A DNA stretch of 64,000 bases from Cognatishimia sp. MH4019 (GTDB taxonomy: Bacteria > Pseudomonadota > Alphaproteobacteria > Rhodobacterales > Rhodobacteraceae). The translations under genes and the position numbers were made by a program. The notes under the pieces were generated by a model, which was not told where the DNA came from, searched no databases, and saw only the letters and a program-made list of their open reading frames with translations. The stretch lies in assembly GCF_020177595.1 (NCBI RefSeq), contig NZ_JAHTBL010000006.1:62001-126000 (forward strand), written 5' to 3'. Below, piece by piece: positions 35,997 through 43,914 of the stretch (positions are counted from its first letter, which is position 1; the number at the start of each line of letters is the position of its first letter).

Positions 35997-36416
35997 TCAG
36001 AAAGATCCTTCACCCGAAGTTCTCAAAGGGGTGACAGCGCTTGGCATCCCCGTGTATTTCTTTAGGCGATAGTTGCTGCCATCATAAACAACTACGTCAT
36101 CCTGCTTAAGCCTAGATAGCAGGCTGGAAACTGATCCGCGATCCAGCGGATCACCGCTGGCTTCACTCAATTCTACTGCCTTAGCAGCATTCAGCCCGCT
36201 CCTGCCCTGTGCCTCAAGCATTTCAAGAACCCGAACCTTCACGGACCCCTTTGGCGCTCTTCGGCCAGTTTTTTTGGTTGGCTCTTCTCCCAGCAAGTCC
36301 AGTACAAGCGCTTCCTGCGCTTGTAATTTTTCGGTCTCCCTTTGATGCTTGTCTATTTCTCGCCTTATACCCTTAAGGCGTTCTCTTAAGTCTTTCATCT
36401 TTGGCGCTTTCGACAT
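35997..36416 (-). CDS. Coiled-coil plus winged-helix-like cargo protein
   Basis: The 139-residue product begins with a charged coiled coil (about residues 5-45, LRERLKGIRREIDKHQRETEK), then a basic linker (TKKTGRRAPKG). A helix-turn-helix-like domain follows (about 58-118, 'VKVRVLEMLEAQGRSGLNAAK' and 'DRGSVSSLLSRLKQDDVVVYD'), with the final 'SNYRLKKY' as a wing-like strand. It is likely a DNA-binding protein, perhaps a regulator of the element. The start has GGAGG eight bases upstream and lies only 16 bases after the 3' end of the tRNA on the same strand, so tRNA and message probably share one precursor. The terminus (VTPLRTSGEGSF) is non-conserved in look. Confidence 0.7.
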   Translation of the reverse strand: MSKAPKMKDLRERLKGIRREIDKHQRETEKLQAQEALVLDLLGEEPTKKTGRRAPKGSVKVRVLEMLEAQGRSGLNAAKAVELSEASGDPLDRGSVSSLLSRLKQDDVVVYDGSNYRLKKYTGMPSAVTPLRTSGEGSF

Positions 36417-36432
36417 AGCGGCCTCCGTATTG

Positions 36433-36519
36433 TGGTGGCCCCGGTGGGATTCGAACCCACAAACCTTGCACGGTGTCCGTTTTAAAGACGGCTGCGTCTA
36501 CCGATTCCGCCACGGGGCC
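36433..36519 (-). tRNA. Leu-type class II tRNA with UUA anticodon (putative ochre suppressor)
   Basis: The 87-nt sequence folds as a complete tRNA. The acceptor stem GGCCCCG/CGGGGCC is perfect, with discriminator A and encoded CCA; the D arm is GCG...CGC with the GG of the D loop. The anticodon arm is GCCGT-CTTTAAA-ACGGA, the long variable arm CACCGTGCAAGGTTT, and the T arm GTGGG-TTCGAAT-CCCAC. The 7-base loop places the anticodon at UUA (36483-36485 on the plus strand reads TAA), cognate to codon UAA. D-loop sequence, A73 and the long variable arm are leucine-type features, and LeuRS is known not to rely on the anticodon in bacteria. One G-A mismatch closes the top of the anticodon stem. A weak promoter (TTGACT at 36576-36581, CAGGAT at 36552-36557) lies upstream. 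Confidence 0.88.
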
Positions 36520-36522
36520 TAT

Positions 36523-36553
36523 GTTGTGCGGGGCAAGCCCGCCTACGCAACAT
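36523..36553. other. Nested palindrome immediately upstream of the tRNA
   Basis: TGTTG...CAACA flanks a GCGGG/CCCGC stem, three bases before the tRNA 5' end. On the transcript it would form a leader hairpin; whether it acts as a processing or attenuation structure is unknown. Confidence 0.4.
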
Positions 36554-36714
36554 CCTGTGGCATCAGTGGCTTACGAGTCAATCGCAATTTGCGTTTTAAC
36601 TAATGCATCAGAATAAGATACTGAAATTAAACGATTTGCAGTTTGCGTCACAAAATTTGACAAGACCTATTGTGTGAAGTGGTCCTAGTGGTCGCGAATC
36701 AGTAGTGTAAAGGC

Positions 36715-36855
36715 ATGGAAAAAAAGAAAACCCAACTAGACCGCTTCAAAGAAGCCGCCCGCGAGTTAGAAGCGGACGACGACGAAGCGAAGTTCAACGA
36801 AAAGCTTGACAAGCTGGTGAAGCAGAAGCCGGACGACAAGAAGGCTGACGATTGA
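36715..36855 (+). CDS. 46-residue charged helical cargo protein
   Basis: The frame encodes MEKKKTQLDRFKEAARELEA followed by DDDEAKFNEKLDKLVKQKP and a charged tail, an amphipathic helical protein of 46 residues ending in UGA. The pattern 'L-D-R-F-K-E-A-A-R-E-L...D-D-E-A-x-F-x-E-x-L-x-K-L' matches a small conserved alphaproteobacterial family that I have seen described only as hypothetical. There is no strong Shine-Dalgarno (GTAAAGGC, weak). It is the first plus-strand cargo gene after the tRNA region, 41 bases before the next gene. Confidence 0.65.
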   Translation: MEKKKTQLDRFKEAARELEADDDEAKFNEKLDKLVKQKPDDKKADD

Positions 36856-36895
36856 GGTATTGAGTTACCTTATCCTATGGGGTATCATATTACCC

Positions 36896-37048
36896 ATGAA
36901 GTTGCCTGAATTAAAAGATATCCCAACTTGCGACCTTCACGCCGAACTCATCAAGCGGGAAGGCGTTTCATCTGTTTTTCTGGGGCCAGACGACGAAATC
37001 AAAAAAGTGGTCCGTGGACCCGCGTGGGTTGTGGTGAACCGCGACTAA
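36896..37048 (+). CDS. 50-residue BC1881-like cargo protein
   Basis: The product, MKLPELKDIPTCDLHAELIK then REGVSSVFLGP and GPAWVVVNRD, resembles the short BC1881-type phage family in the arrangement 'L-x-x-E-L-x-x-R-E-G-V ... G-P-A-x-x-x-V'. The function of that family is unknown. I start at the ATG at 36896; a longer frame from 36860 adds unconserved residues. It ends in UAA, so it is one cargo gene the UUA-anticodon tRNA could extend (by six codons to the next UGA). Its stop overlaps the KTSC gene's stop on the other strand. Confidence 0.55.
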   Translation: MKLPELKDIPTCDLHAELIKREGVSSVFLGPDDEIKKVVRGPAWVVVNRD

Positions 37049-37227
37049 TATCTGTCTTTGATATGATCGTTGTAGAATTGGCCCTTGGACCCAGACGCTA
37101 AGAACGCGCTATAAACACTCTCTGGGACACTGGGGTAATCATAGCGCCCACTTTCATGAAACCAGATAGACAACGTGCCTCCGCTCCATTCAATGCGACT
37201 TATGGCTGACGAACTCACAAATGGCAT
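37045..37227 (-). CDS. KTSC domain protein
   Basis: The 60-residue protein is one KTSC domain: 'SSAISRIEWSGGTLSIWF' then the central Y-x-Y motif (Tyr29-Asp-Tyr31 in GRYDYPSVP) and 'SKGQFYNDHIKDRY' at the end. KTSC occurs as single-domain proteins and at the C-terminus of some lysyl-tRNA synthetases; RNA binding has been suggested but is not established. It is read inward from the right inverted repeat, whose TTGACA may serve as its -35. It converges with the BC1881-like gene, overlapping by four bases. Confidence 0.8.
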   Translation of the reverse strand: MPFVSSSAISRIEWSGGTLSIWFHESGRYDYPSVPESVYSAFLASGSKGQFYNDHIKDRY

Positions 37228-37272
37228 GCCCGAATCCCCTCATTACAGAGGCCGAGCATCCCCGCTAGCTAC

Positions 37273-37296
37273 GGGTTTGTCAAATATACAATCGCC
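37273..37296 (-). repeat. Right terminal inverted repeat of the IS1595-type element
   Basis: 24 bases, the perfect inverse of 34600-34623. Read inward (minus strand) it carries TTGACA at 37278-37283, with GATGCT 17 bases on as a poor -10 for the KTSC gene. Confidence 0.95.
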
Positions 37297-37304
37297 TAAC
37301 CTTA
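37297..37304. repeat. Target site duplication, right copy (TAACCTTA)
   Basis: It is identical to 34592-34599 and directly abuts the right inverted repeat. Confidence 0.92.
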
Positions 37305-37360
37305 ACGCGCCTCTACCGGCTTTCTTTTGTCCAAAAATACCTGAAACGCGTCACCCGCCG

Positions 37361-37753
37361 TCAGACACCCACCTCTGGCCCAAGGCACATCATCGGTTCA
37401 TCGGCCTCTCCGGCCTCATACAAAACCGTTGAACTTGGATCATTCTCGAACTGCGCCACCAATCCGCCGGGCTGCTCGAAAAAGGACCAGCATTGCGGTG
37501 TCGGATTGTCGTCATAGACGAAGCAGATCAGGTCATTCTCTTCATACCAGATGCCATCCTTGCATTCGCCATCCAGAAAGGACCACCGCACCCGCCGATT
37601 GTCGAAATACTCTTCAACCCCGTAGGGCTGCCCGGCTTGCCCGAAGTAAAGCGTTTTTCCCATGACATAGGCTTCAAACTCGGCGGCGGACATCGGCTCT
37701 GCCGCCTGAACAGGCAGGGCAAATGCGATCAGAAAAAGGGCAATGCGGATCAT
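37361..37753 (-). CDS. Small exported protein of unknown function
   Basis: The 130-residue product has a signal peptide (MIRIALFLIAFALPVQA) and a mature domain with 'VMGKTLYFGQAGQPYGVEEYF' and 'WSFLDGECKDGIWYEENDLICFVYDDN', four Cys (GEC, LIC, PQC, MMC) probably forming two disulfides in the periplasm. The 'GxW...x-x-L-I-C-F-x-Y' pattern recalls DUF995-like roseobacter proteins, but I cannot confirm this. It is 47 bases downstream of the AlkB-like gene's stop in opposite... same-strand order and probably has its own promoter or none; no terminator is evident. Confidence 0.6.
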   Translation of the reverse strand: MIRIALFLIAFALPVQAAEPMSAAEFEAYVMGKTLYFGQAGQPYGVEEYFDNRRVRWSFLDGECKDGIWYEENDLICFVYDDNPTPQCWSFFEQPGGLVAQFENDPSSTVLYEAGEADEPMMCLGPEVGV

Positions 37754-37800
37754 GGGTCAAACCTGCCAGACTGCGCTTGCAATGACCACTCATGATCTGT

Positions 37801-38874
37801 TTATTCGGCGGCCATCCGCAGTTGTGATCCGACGCCGACACGCCATTCCATCGCGCGCGCGTCCATGATCTTGCGCCAAAACGGCGGATAGAGGGCGAGC
37901 ACGGCCATGGTTGGCAAGCTACGGGGCAACATCGGTGCATCTTCCGCATCCGGTAGGGTCAGCCCCGGATAGCGCTTGCCCGGATGCGCATGATGATCCG
38001 AATGGCGCGGCGCGTTGAGCATCAGAGCAGAGCTGAACCAATGCGGCGCGTTCCAACTGTGCCGGGCCACCACTGGCTCAGGTTTGCCGTTTGGCATTAT
38101 CTGCCGCACCAGCCCGTAATGCTGGACATAATCCGACAGCAATAACTGCATCTGCGCGTATGCCGCCAACCCGAGCAGCGTCAACACGCCTCCAAGTCCA
38201 CCGATCAGGGCAGCACATCCCAAAAAGATGGCGGACCCGCCCAAGTAGCCCGTATAAGGATGCCGCCATAGCCGCACCGTGCCGTCGCGTTGCTGCAAAA
38301 GAGATGTCTCAATCTCAAGGCCCGCCTTGAACGACCCGCCCCATGCGCGGATCGCATAGGCATAAAACGATTCGCCCAAACGTGCGGTGTTCGGGTCATC
38401 CGTAGTCCCGATATAGCGATGGTGAATCCGCGTATGCGCGCTCGTATGATGGCCAAACAAAAGCGAGGTATAGACCCACGCCCCCAGCCTGCGCAGCCCG
38501 CGCGACGATCTGTGGATCAGCTCATGCGCATTGGAATTGGACACCTGCCCAAAGAAGATCCCAAAGGCTGCAAATAGCCCCGCTTTCTCCCATCCTGTGT
38601 GAAAGCCGTCCCAAGATATGGCCCAGATTGCGACACCAAGCAGCACATAATGTGCCACCGCAAGGAACGCGGACAGTGTATCAGCGGCAGGAAATTCGGA
38701 TCCTTCCGGCGCATCCTGCCCGGCAAAGGCGACCAATTCATCCATCGCAAAGGTGAAAACCGTCAGACAGGCCAGCGCGACCGCGACAAAGGCGCCACCG
38801 AACGCGGCGGCGGCCAGCAAAAGCGGGATGGGGATCAGCGTCGCGGCTGCAAACAAGGTCACTGGTCTGGTCAT
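37801..38874 (-). CDS. AlkB-like alkane 1-monooxygenase / membrane hydroxylase
   Basis: The 357-residue integral membrane diiron protein belongs to the fatty acid desaturase/AlkB superfamily. Histidine boxes are HELIHR (near 137), GHHTSAHTRIHH (near 163) and RHSDHHAHPGKRY (near 297). The AlkB-type NYxEHYGL is represented by DYVQHYGL. Hydrophobic helices cover residues 5-45, 70-120 and 215-245. The enzyme would hydroxylate a terminal methyl of an alkane or similar lipid, taking electrons from rubredoxin or ferredoxin; no rubredoxin gene is adjacent. It lies upstream of the small exported gene on the same strand. Confidence 0.88.
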   Translation of the reverse strand: MTRPVTLFAAATLIPIPLLLAAAAFGGAFVAVALACLTVFTFAMDELVAFAGQDAPEGSEFPAADTLSAFLAVAHYVLLGVAIWAISWDGFHTGWEKAGLFAAFGIFFGQVSNSNAHELIHRSSRGLRRLGAWVYTSLLFGHHTSAHTRIHHRYIGTTDDPNTARLGESFYAYAIRAWGGSFKAGLEIETSLLQQRDGTVRLWRHPYTGYLGGSAIFLGCAALIGGLGGVLTLLGLAAYAQMQLLLSDYVQHYGLVRQIMPNGKPEPVVARHSWNAPHWFSSALMLNAPRHSDHHAHPGKRYPGLTLPDAEDAPMLPRSLPTMAVLALYPPFWRKIMDARAMEWRVGVGSQLRMAAE

Positions 38875-39027
38875 TCAGGGTGCTACACACACGTCGGTGC
38901 AGCTTAGCATAAAGACCTGCGCGGTGCAGACAAACGCGCTGTTTCCCCAGCAGAAACCGCGCCGCGCCCTTTGCATCTGGTCCGCGCAAGGCGTAAGTGC
39001 AAAGCAGTAAGCGACGAGGGGCGGGCG

Positions 39028-40446
<1,419 letters not shown>

Positions 40447-40455
40447 CCCGTCTCA

Positions 40456-40500
40456 CCTTTGCCCAAATATTCTGGGGGTCTGGGGGCAAAGCCCCCAGCC
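40456..40500 (+). repeat. Post-gene repeat module with GGGGGC/GCCCCC hairpin, copy 1
   Basis: The lead CTTTGCCCAAATATTCTGG, then GGGGTC and a CTGGGGGC-AAA-GCCCCCAG hairpin, lie right after ftsY. The lead matches the module at 46774-46824 closely. The hairpin lacks a T-run, so it is not a typical terminator. Confidence 0.65.
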
Positions 40501-40507
40501 GCCGCCG

Positions 40508-41413
40508 TTGAGCGACTGGCTTCTCTCTATCGAAGGCACCGAGACCGGGCACACTGTGGCCCTTATCCTCGCACTGACAGCCGCCTTCCTCCATGCCGTC
40601 TTTGGCGCCCTTCAAAAAGGCAAGCACGACCCCTGGACCTCCCGCGCCAGCATTGATTTCTGCATCTTCTGGTTCGCCCTGCCCATCGCGCTCTTCGTCG
40701 TTCCTTGGCCCGAAGGCCCTGAATGGTGGCTCTTCGTGGGCGCTTTGGTGATCCACTTCATCTACAAAGTCGGCATGGCCATGGCCTTCGAGCGCGGGGC
40801 TTTCACTGTCGTCTACCCGGTTGTGCGTGGCACTGGTCCGCTGTTCACCGTCATCGGTGCGGGTATCATTTTTGGGGAGCAGTTCACCATCGGCCAATGG
40901 GGCGGTGTGGCTGTGCTGCTCACCGGCATCTTCGGGCTGGCGCTTTATAACTACATTTTCCTCGTGCAGGACCGTGCCTCGCTGACGCCCGCGCTGCTGC
41001 TGGCGGTCTTCACAGGCCTGATGGTGGCGATCTACACGACCTACGACGCCTACGGCATCCGCACCACGCCTGATCCGTTCACCTTCCTGGCGTGGTTTTT
41101 CTTCATCACCTCGATCGACTTTCCGCTGCTATGGCTTTGGCGCGTGCGTACCGGGCGCTCCACGGCACCCCCGCTGGCGCCACTTCTCCAACGCGGAGCC
41201 ATTGGCGCGCTGGTTGCCTTCGGCTCTTTCGGCTCGATCATGATGGCCACCCGGCTCGACAAGGTCGGTGAAGCGGCGATCCTGCGCGAAACATCCACCG
41301 TTTTCGCGGCTTTCATCGGCTGGATCTTTCTGAAAGAGACCGTTGGCCCCCGCCGCATTGCCCTTATGGCCTTGATTGCGGCAGGCGCGGTGATAGTTGA
41401 GATGGCAGGCTAA
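40508..41413 (+). CDS. DMT superfamily (EamA) transporter
   Basis: The 301-residue membrane protein has two EamA repeats of about five helices each (first from LILALTAAFLHAVFGALQKG, second from TPALLLAVFTGLMVAIYTTYDAYG). The end, 'FAAFIGWIFLKETVGPRRIALMALIAAGAVIVE', is the typical last pair of helices. The only usable start is a TTG at 40508, which directly follows the repeat hairpin; no ATG or GTG gives the conserved N-terminus. It is followed after nine bases by yciB, which has its own AAGGAG. Substrate unknown. Confidence 0.83.
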   Translation: MSDWLLSIEGTETGHTVALILALTAAFLHAVFGALQKGKHDPWTSRASIDFCIFWFALPIALFVVPWPEGPEWWLFVGALVIHFIYKVGMAMAFERGAFTVVYPVVRGTGPLFTVIGAGIIFGEQFTIGQWGGVAVLLTGIFGLALYNYIFLVQDRASLTPALLLAVFTGLMVAIYTTYDAYGIRTTPDPFTFLAWFFFITSIDFPLLWLWRVRTGRSTAPPLAPLLQRGAIGALVAFGSFGSIMMATRLDKVGEAAILRETSTVFAAFIGWIFLKETVGPRRIALMALIAAGAVIVEMAG

Positions 41414-41422
41414 GGAGACCTC

Positions 41423-42025
41423 ATGGAACGCGACATCAATCCGCTGGCAAAAACCCTGCTCGAACTGGGCCCGCCGCTTCTCTTTTTTGTGCTCTACCTG
41501 CGCATTCAGGATGAAACCTATCTTTGGGGCGGGATCGAATATTCGGGCTTTATCGTGGCCACCATCGCTTTCATCCCACTCTTGCTGATCTCGATGGCGG
41601 TGCTGTGGTTCATGACCGGTAAACTCAGCCGGATGCAAATATTTACCGCGTTCATGGTCATCTTCTTCGGAGGCCTCACCGCGTGGTTTAATGACGAGCG
41701 GTTCTTCAAGATGAAGACCACGCTTGTCTACGGCTTTTTCGCGCTGCTTTTGGGTATCGGTCTGGCGCAAGGCAAAAGCTATCTGGCCTATGTCATGAAT
41801 GAGATGATGCCGATGGAAGACGAAGGCTGGATGATCCTGACCCGCCGCCTGTGTCTGGCGTTTATCGCTCTTGCCGTAACCAATGAAATTCTGTGGCGCA
41901 CGCAGTCAACAGATCTGTGGGTCAAGGTGGAGACCTTCGGCTTCCCATTGGCGCTCTTTGCCTTTTTGTGGTGGCAAATCATCGCCTTGCAGAAATACGT
42001 TATAGAGCCGGACGAGAGAGGCTGA
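41423..42025 (+). CDS. yciB: YciB/IspZ inner membrane septation-related protein
   Basis: The 200-residue protein has five or six helices and the family phrases 'ELGPPLLFFVLYL', 'MQIFTAFMVIFFGGLTAWFNDERFFKMKTTLVYGFF' and 'GWMILTRRLCLAFIALAVTNEILW', characteristic of YciB/IspZ (intracellular septation protein A). It is linked to cell envelope integrity and division in other bacteria. It starts nine bases after the DMT gene stop with AAGGAG as the ribosome-binding site. Confidence 0.92.
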   Translation: MERDINPLAKTLLELGPPLLFFVLYLRIQDETYLWGGIEYSGFIVATIAFIPLLLISMAVLWFMTGKLSRMQIFTAFMVIFFGGLTAWFNDERFFKMKTTLVYGFFALLLGIGLAQGKSYLAYVMNEMMPMEDEGWMILTRRLCLAFIALAVTNEILWRTQSTDLWVKVETFGFPLALFAFLWWQIIALQKYVIEPDERG

Positions 42026-42059
42026 CCGGGCATTTTGAATATTTTGACCAGAATGAAGC

Positions 42060-42758
42060 TCAGGCTTTGCGTTTAAACAGCAAGTCCTGCGCCTTCTTAT
42101 CTGCTTCCAGATTGGATCGTTCATCCCGATGCAGCGCGCGGCCCTTCTGGACGCCCTCGCGACTGCCCACAAGATCAAGCCAGCGCGCTAGGTTTGGCTT
42201 GTCATCCAGCGTCTGCTCTTGCCCTTCCCAGAGCGAGGCCCAAGGCCAGATCGCCATATCCGCAATCGAGAAGAAATCGCCAGCGACATACGCGTTTGAC
42301 GCCAACTGCGTGTCCAGCACCATATAGAGCCGTCCCGTCTCGGCCCGGTAGCGGTCCTTGGCGTAGGGCAGATCATTGGGCGGGTCCATCGCAGGGGCGT
42401 ATTTCAGGAAGTGGTGCGCTTGGCCCGCCATCGGCCCAACGCCGCCCATCTGCCACATAAGCCATTGGTCCACCGCCACGCGGTCCCGCTCGGTCGGGCC
42501 GCCGAATTGACCTGTCTTGCGCGCGAGGTATTGCAGGATTGCGCCCGATTCAAAGATCGAAATCGGCGCGCCATCGGGCCCATCCGGGTCCACAATCGCG
42601 GGCATTCGGTTGTTGGGTGCGATCTTCAGAAAGTCCGGTTTGAATTGATCTCCGGCCCCGATATTCACCAGATGGGTTTCATAGGGCAGGCCCATTTCCT
42701 CAAGCGCAATGGACACTTTCCAGCCATTGGGCGTGGGCCAGTAATAAAGATCAATCAT
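42060..42758 (-). CDS. Glutathione S-transferase / disulfide-bond oxidoreductase (YfcG/YghU-like)
   Basis: This 232-residue cytoplasmic protein has a thioredoxin-like N-domain (MIDLYYWPTPNGWKVSIALEE with the Thr/Asn of the Nu-class active site, 'NNRMPAIVD' cis-Pro, 'SIFESGAILQYLA') and an all-helical C-domain from about residue 95. The Nu-class proteins reduce glutathionylated or disulfide substrates. The ATG at 42758 is chosen because it begins the fold; it overlaps the upstream esterase-like gene's stop by four bases (ATGA), so the pair is coupled. Confidence 0.9.
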   Translation of the reverse strand: MIDLYYWPTPNGWKVSIALEEMGLPYETHLVNIGAGDQFKPDFLKIAPNNRMPAIVDPDGPDGAPISIFESGAILQYLARKTGQFGGPTERDRVAVDQWLMWQMGGVGPMAGQAHHFLKYAPAMDPPNDLPYAKDRYRAETGRLYMVLDTQLASNAYVAGDFFSIADMAIWPWASLWEGQEQTLDDKPNLARWLDLVGSREGVQKGRALHRDERSNLEADKKAQDLLFKRKA

Positions 42759-43666
42759 GCGGGCGCTCCCTTTGCAGTTCCCTGCAGGATCGCAGGTTTT
42801 GCGGTAGGAACAAGGGGCAGGCGGCTCCATTTCGGTTGCATTTGGGCAGGCAAGGCCGCGCGCAGCTGCGTCATCGGCAGCGTTTCCGGTGCGCGCAGCA
42901 GGCGTTTGTAGAAGGGAAACGCGCCGGGGCGCAGGTAGCAGGACCAGTGGCAGACGGCGCGGTTTGAAGGCGCCAAGCGGTGGCCCAGCCGTGCCAGCCC
43001 CGCTTCTGTTTGCGGGTGATCGAGCTGAATATCGAGCCAGTTAGGCGCGCCCCCAGGCAGCCCCAGCCCAAGAACAGGGGCTGCTTGCGGGACCGCGCGG
43101 GCGAGCAATGTGTCGAAAAGGTCATTCTCCCGCGCTGTAATGTTGAAAACTTCCGCCGCATCGCCTGCCACGCTGGTCAATGCCGCCTCTGCATGATCGG
43201 TCCAGTCGGCTGGCGACAGCAGAATGACCCGGTTCAGGGCCGGGCCCTCAAGCCGCGCCATCGCCTCAAGCACAACACGCGCGCCCAGTGAATGGGCAAT
43301 CGCGTGGATCGGGCGCGCTGGGTTTTGAGTTTGCAGCGTTTCGATGATCCGCGCCAGCGCTGCACCCGCCTCCAAAGCGGCTTCCGTCACCCGCCAAATC
43401 GCGCCGCGCGCGTGCCAGCCAAAGCCAAGCGCCAGACCGTCCTCCGCCCGCCCGCGAAACCCCAAATGGCGCGGCCAACTGACGGCACTTCGCCGCCCCG
43501 GCGAAGGGGTCATCGACAGGATATGGTCAAACGGGTCATGGCGCGGCAGATCGGGAGAGAATTTGTAGCCATGCACCATGACGATGATCGGGCCGGGGCC
43601 ATCGGGCAACCGCGGCATGGGACCGTTTGCTGTCAGGGCGTGCAAAACCATCTCAAAGCTCTCCAC
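42755..43666 (-). CDS. Alpha/beta hydrolase, esterase-like
   Basis: The 303-residue product has an alpha/beta-hydrolase core: oxyanion strand IIVMVHGYKFSP (about 27-38), nucleophile elbow IAHSLGARVV (about 121-130) and a late region 'RENDLFDTLLARAV' that could supply the acid. The C-terminal 70 residues are basic and possibly a lid. No signal peptide is seen. The start at 43666 is uncertain: an internal Met (MVLHALTANGP) at 43651 is equally possible. Coupled to the GST-like gene downstream. Confidence 0.72.
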   Translation of the reverse strand: MESFEMVLHALTANGPMPRLPDGPGPIIVMVHGYKFSPDLPRHDPFDHILSMTPSPGRRSAVSWPRHLGFRGRAEDGLALGFGWHARGAIWRVTEAALEAGAALARIIETLQTQNPARPIHAIAHSLGARVVLEAMARLEGPALNRVILLSPADWTDHAEAALTSVAGDAAEVFNITARENDLFDTLLARAVPQAAPVLGLGLPGGAPNWLDIQLDHPQTEAGLARLGHRLAPSNRAVCHWSCYLRPGAFPFYKRLLRAPETLPMTQLRAALPAQMQPKWSRLPLVPTAKPAILQGTAKGAPA

Positions 43667-43741
43667 AACATCTTGTGGTCGCCTGATGCCTTGCGACTAT
43701 GACACAGACATAAAACCGCCATGACAGCTCTATGACGGCGC

Positions 43742-43770
43742 TTGACGTCCCGCCGCCACGGGCCTATCCA
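43742..43770 (+). promoter_or_regulatory. Presumed metZ promoter
   Basis: TTGACG (43742-43747), a 17-base spacer and TATCCA (43765-43770) would start transcription just before the first strand of the SAM-II riboswitch, which is the expected spacing. Pattern-based. Confidence 0.55.
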
Positions 43771-43771
43771 A

Positions 43772-43832
43772 CCCTCGTGGCGATTTGTCTTCCGGATTGC
43801 GGGCCACGTTAAACATGCTGCTAAAGAGGTCA
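43772..43832 (+). promoter_or_regulatory. SAM-II riboswitch
   Basis: The segment contains the class II S-adenosylmethionine aptamer: P1 CGTGGC (43776-43781) paired with GCCACG (43803-43808), the conserved GATTTG after the first strand, the TTGC before the second strand, then TTAAACA and GCTAAAG that form the pseudoknot. SAM-II elements precede methionine genes in alphaproteobacteria; here it controls metZ. An intrinsic terminator follows at once. Confidence 0.9.
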
Positions 43833-43838
43833 GGGTTG

Positions 43839-43874
43839 AACCCCCGGCGTCTATTGAACGGTGGGGGTTTTTTT
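43839..43874 (+). terminator. Intrinsic terminator in the metZ leader
   Basis: AACCCCC/GGGGGTT with an interrupted stem and a run of seven T lies just after the SAM-II aptamer and 40 bases before the metZ ATG. It may be the expression platform through which SAM reduces transcription, although some SAM-II elements act on translation. Confidence 0.75.
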
Positions 43875-43914
43875 GTGGCCGACCCCTTGATGACACGGCC
43901 CGAAGGAGAACGAG

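Larger units (their letters stand above)
34600..37296 (+). mobile_element. Complete 2.7-kb IS1595-family element with passenger genes
   Basis: The element is bounded by perfect 24-bp inverted repeats: 34600-34623, starting GGCGATTGTA and ending CAAACCC, and its reverse complement at 37273-37296. An 8-bp target duplication flanks them. It encodes an IS1595-type transposase and, beyond it, five small protein genes, a tRNA gene and a tRNA remnant. IS1595-family elements with cargo (called transporter IS, tIS) are known; this cargo is not one I recognise. Base composition is visibly lower in GC than the chromosome around it. Perfect repeats, duplication and an open transposase suggest a recent insertion. 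Confidence 0.95.

Noticed and set aside
36433-36519. tRNA as an integration (att) site of an integrative element
   Set aside because: The tRNA lies inside the IS1595 repeats, no integrase is present and no duplicated tRNA 3' end flanks an island; the remnant at 35692 lies in the same element and lacks the T arm.
36433-36519. Selenocysteine or pyrrolysine tRNA
   Set aside because: The acceptor stem is 7 bp, the D and T arms are canonical, and the anticodon is neither UCA nor CUA; the features are leucine-type.
34600-37296. Composite transposon with two IS copies
   Set aside because: Only one transposase gene and one pair of inverted repeats are present; the target duplication shows a single unit.
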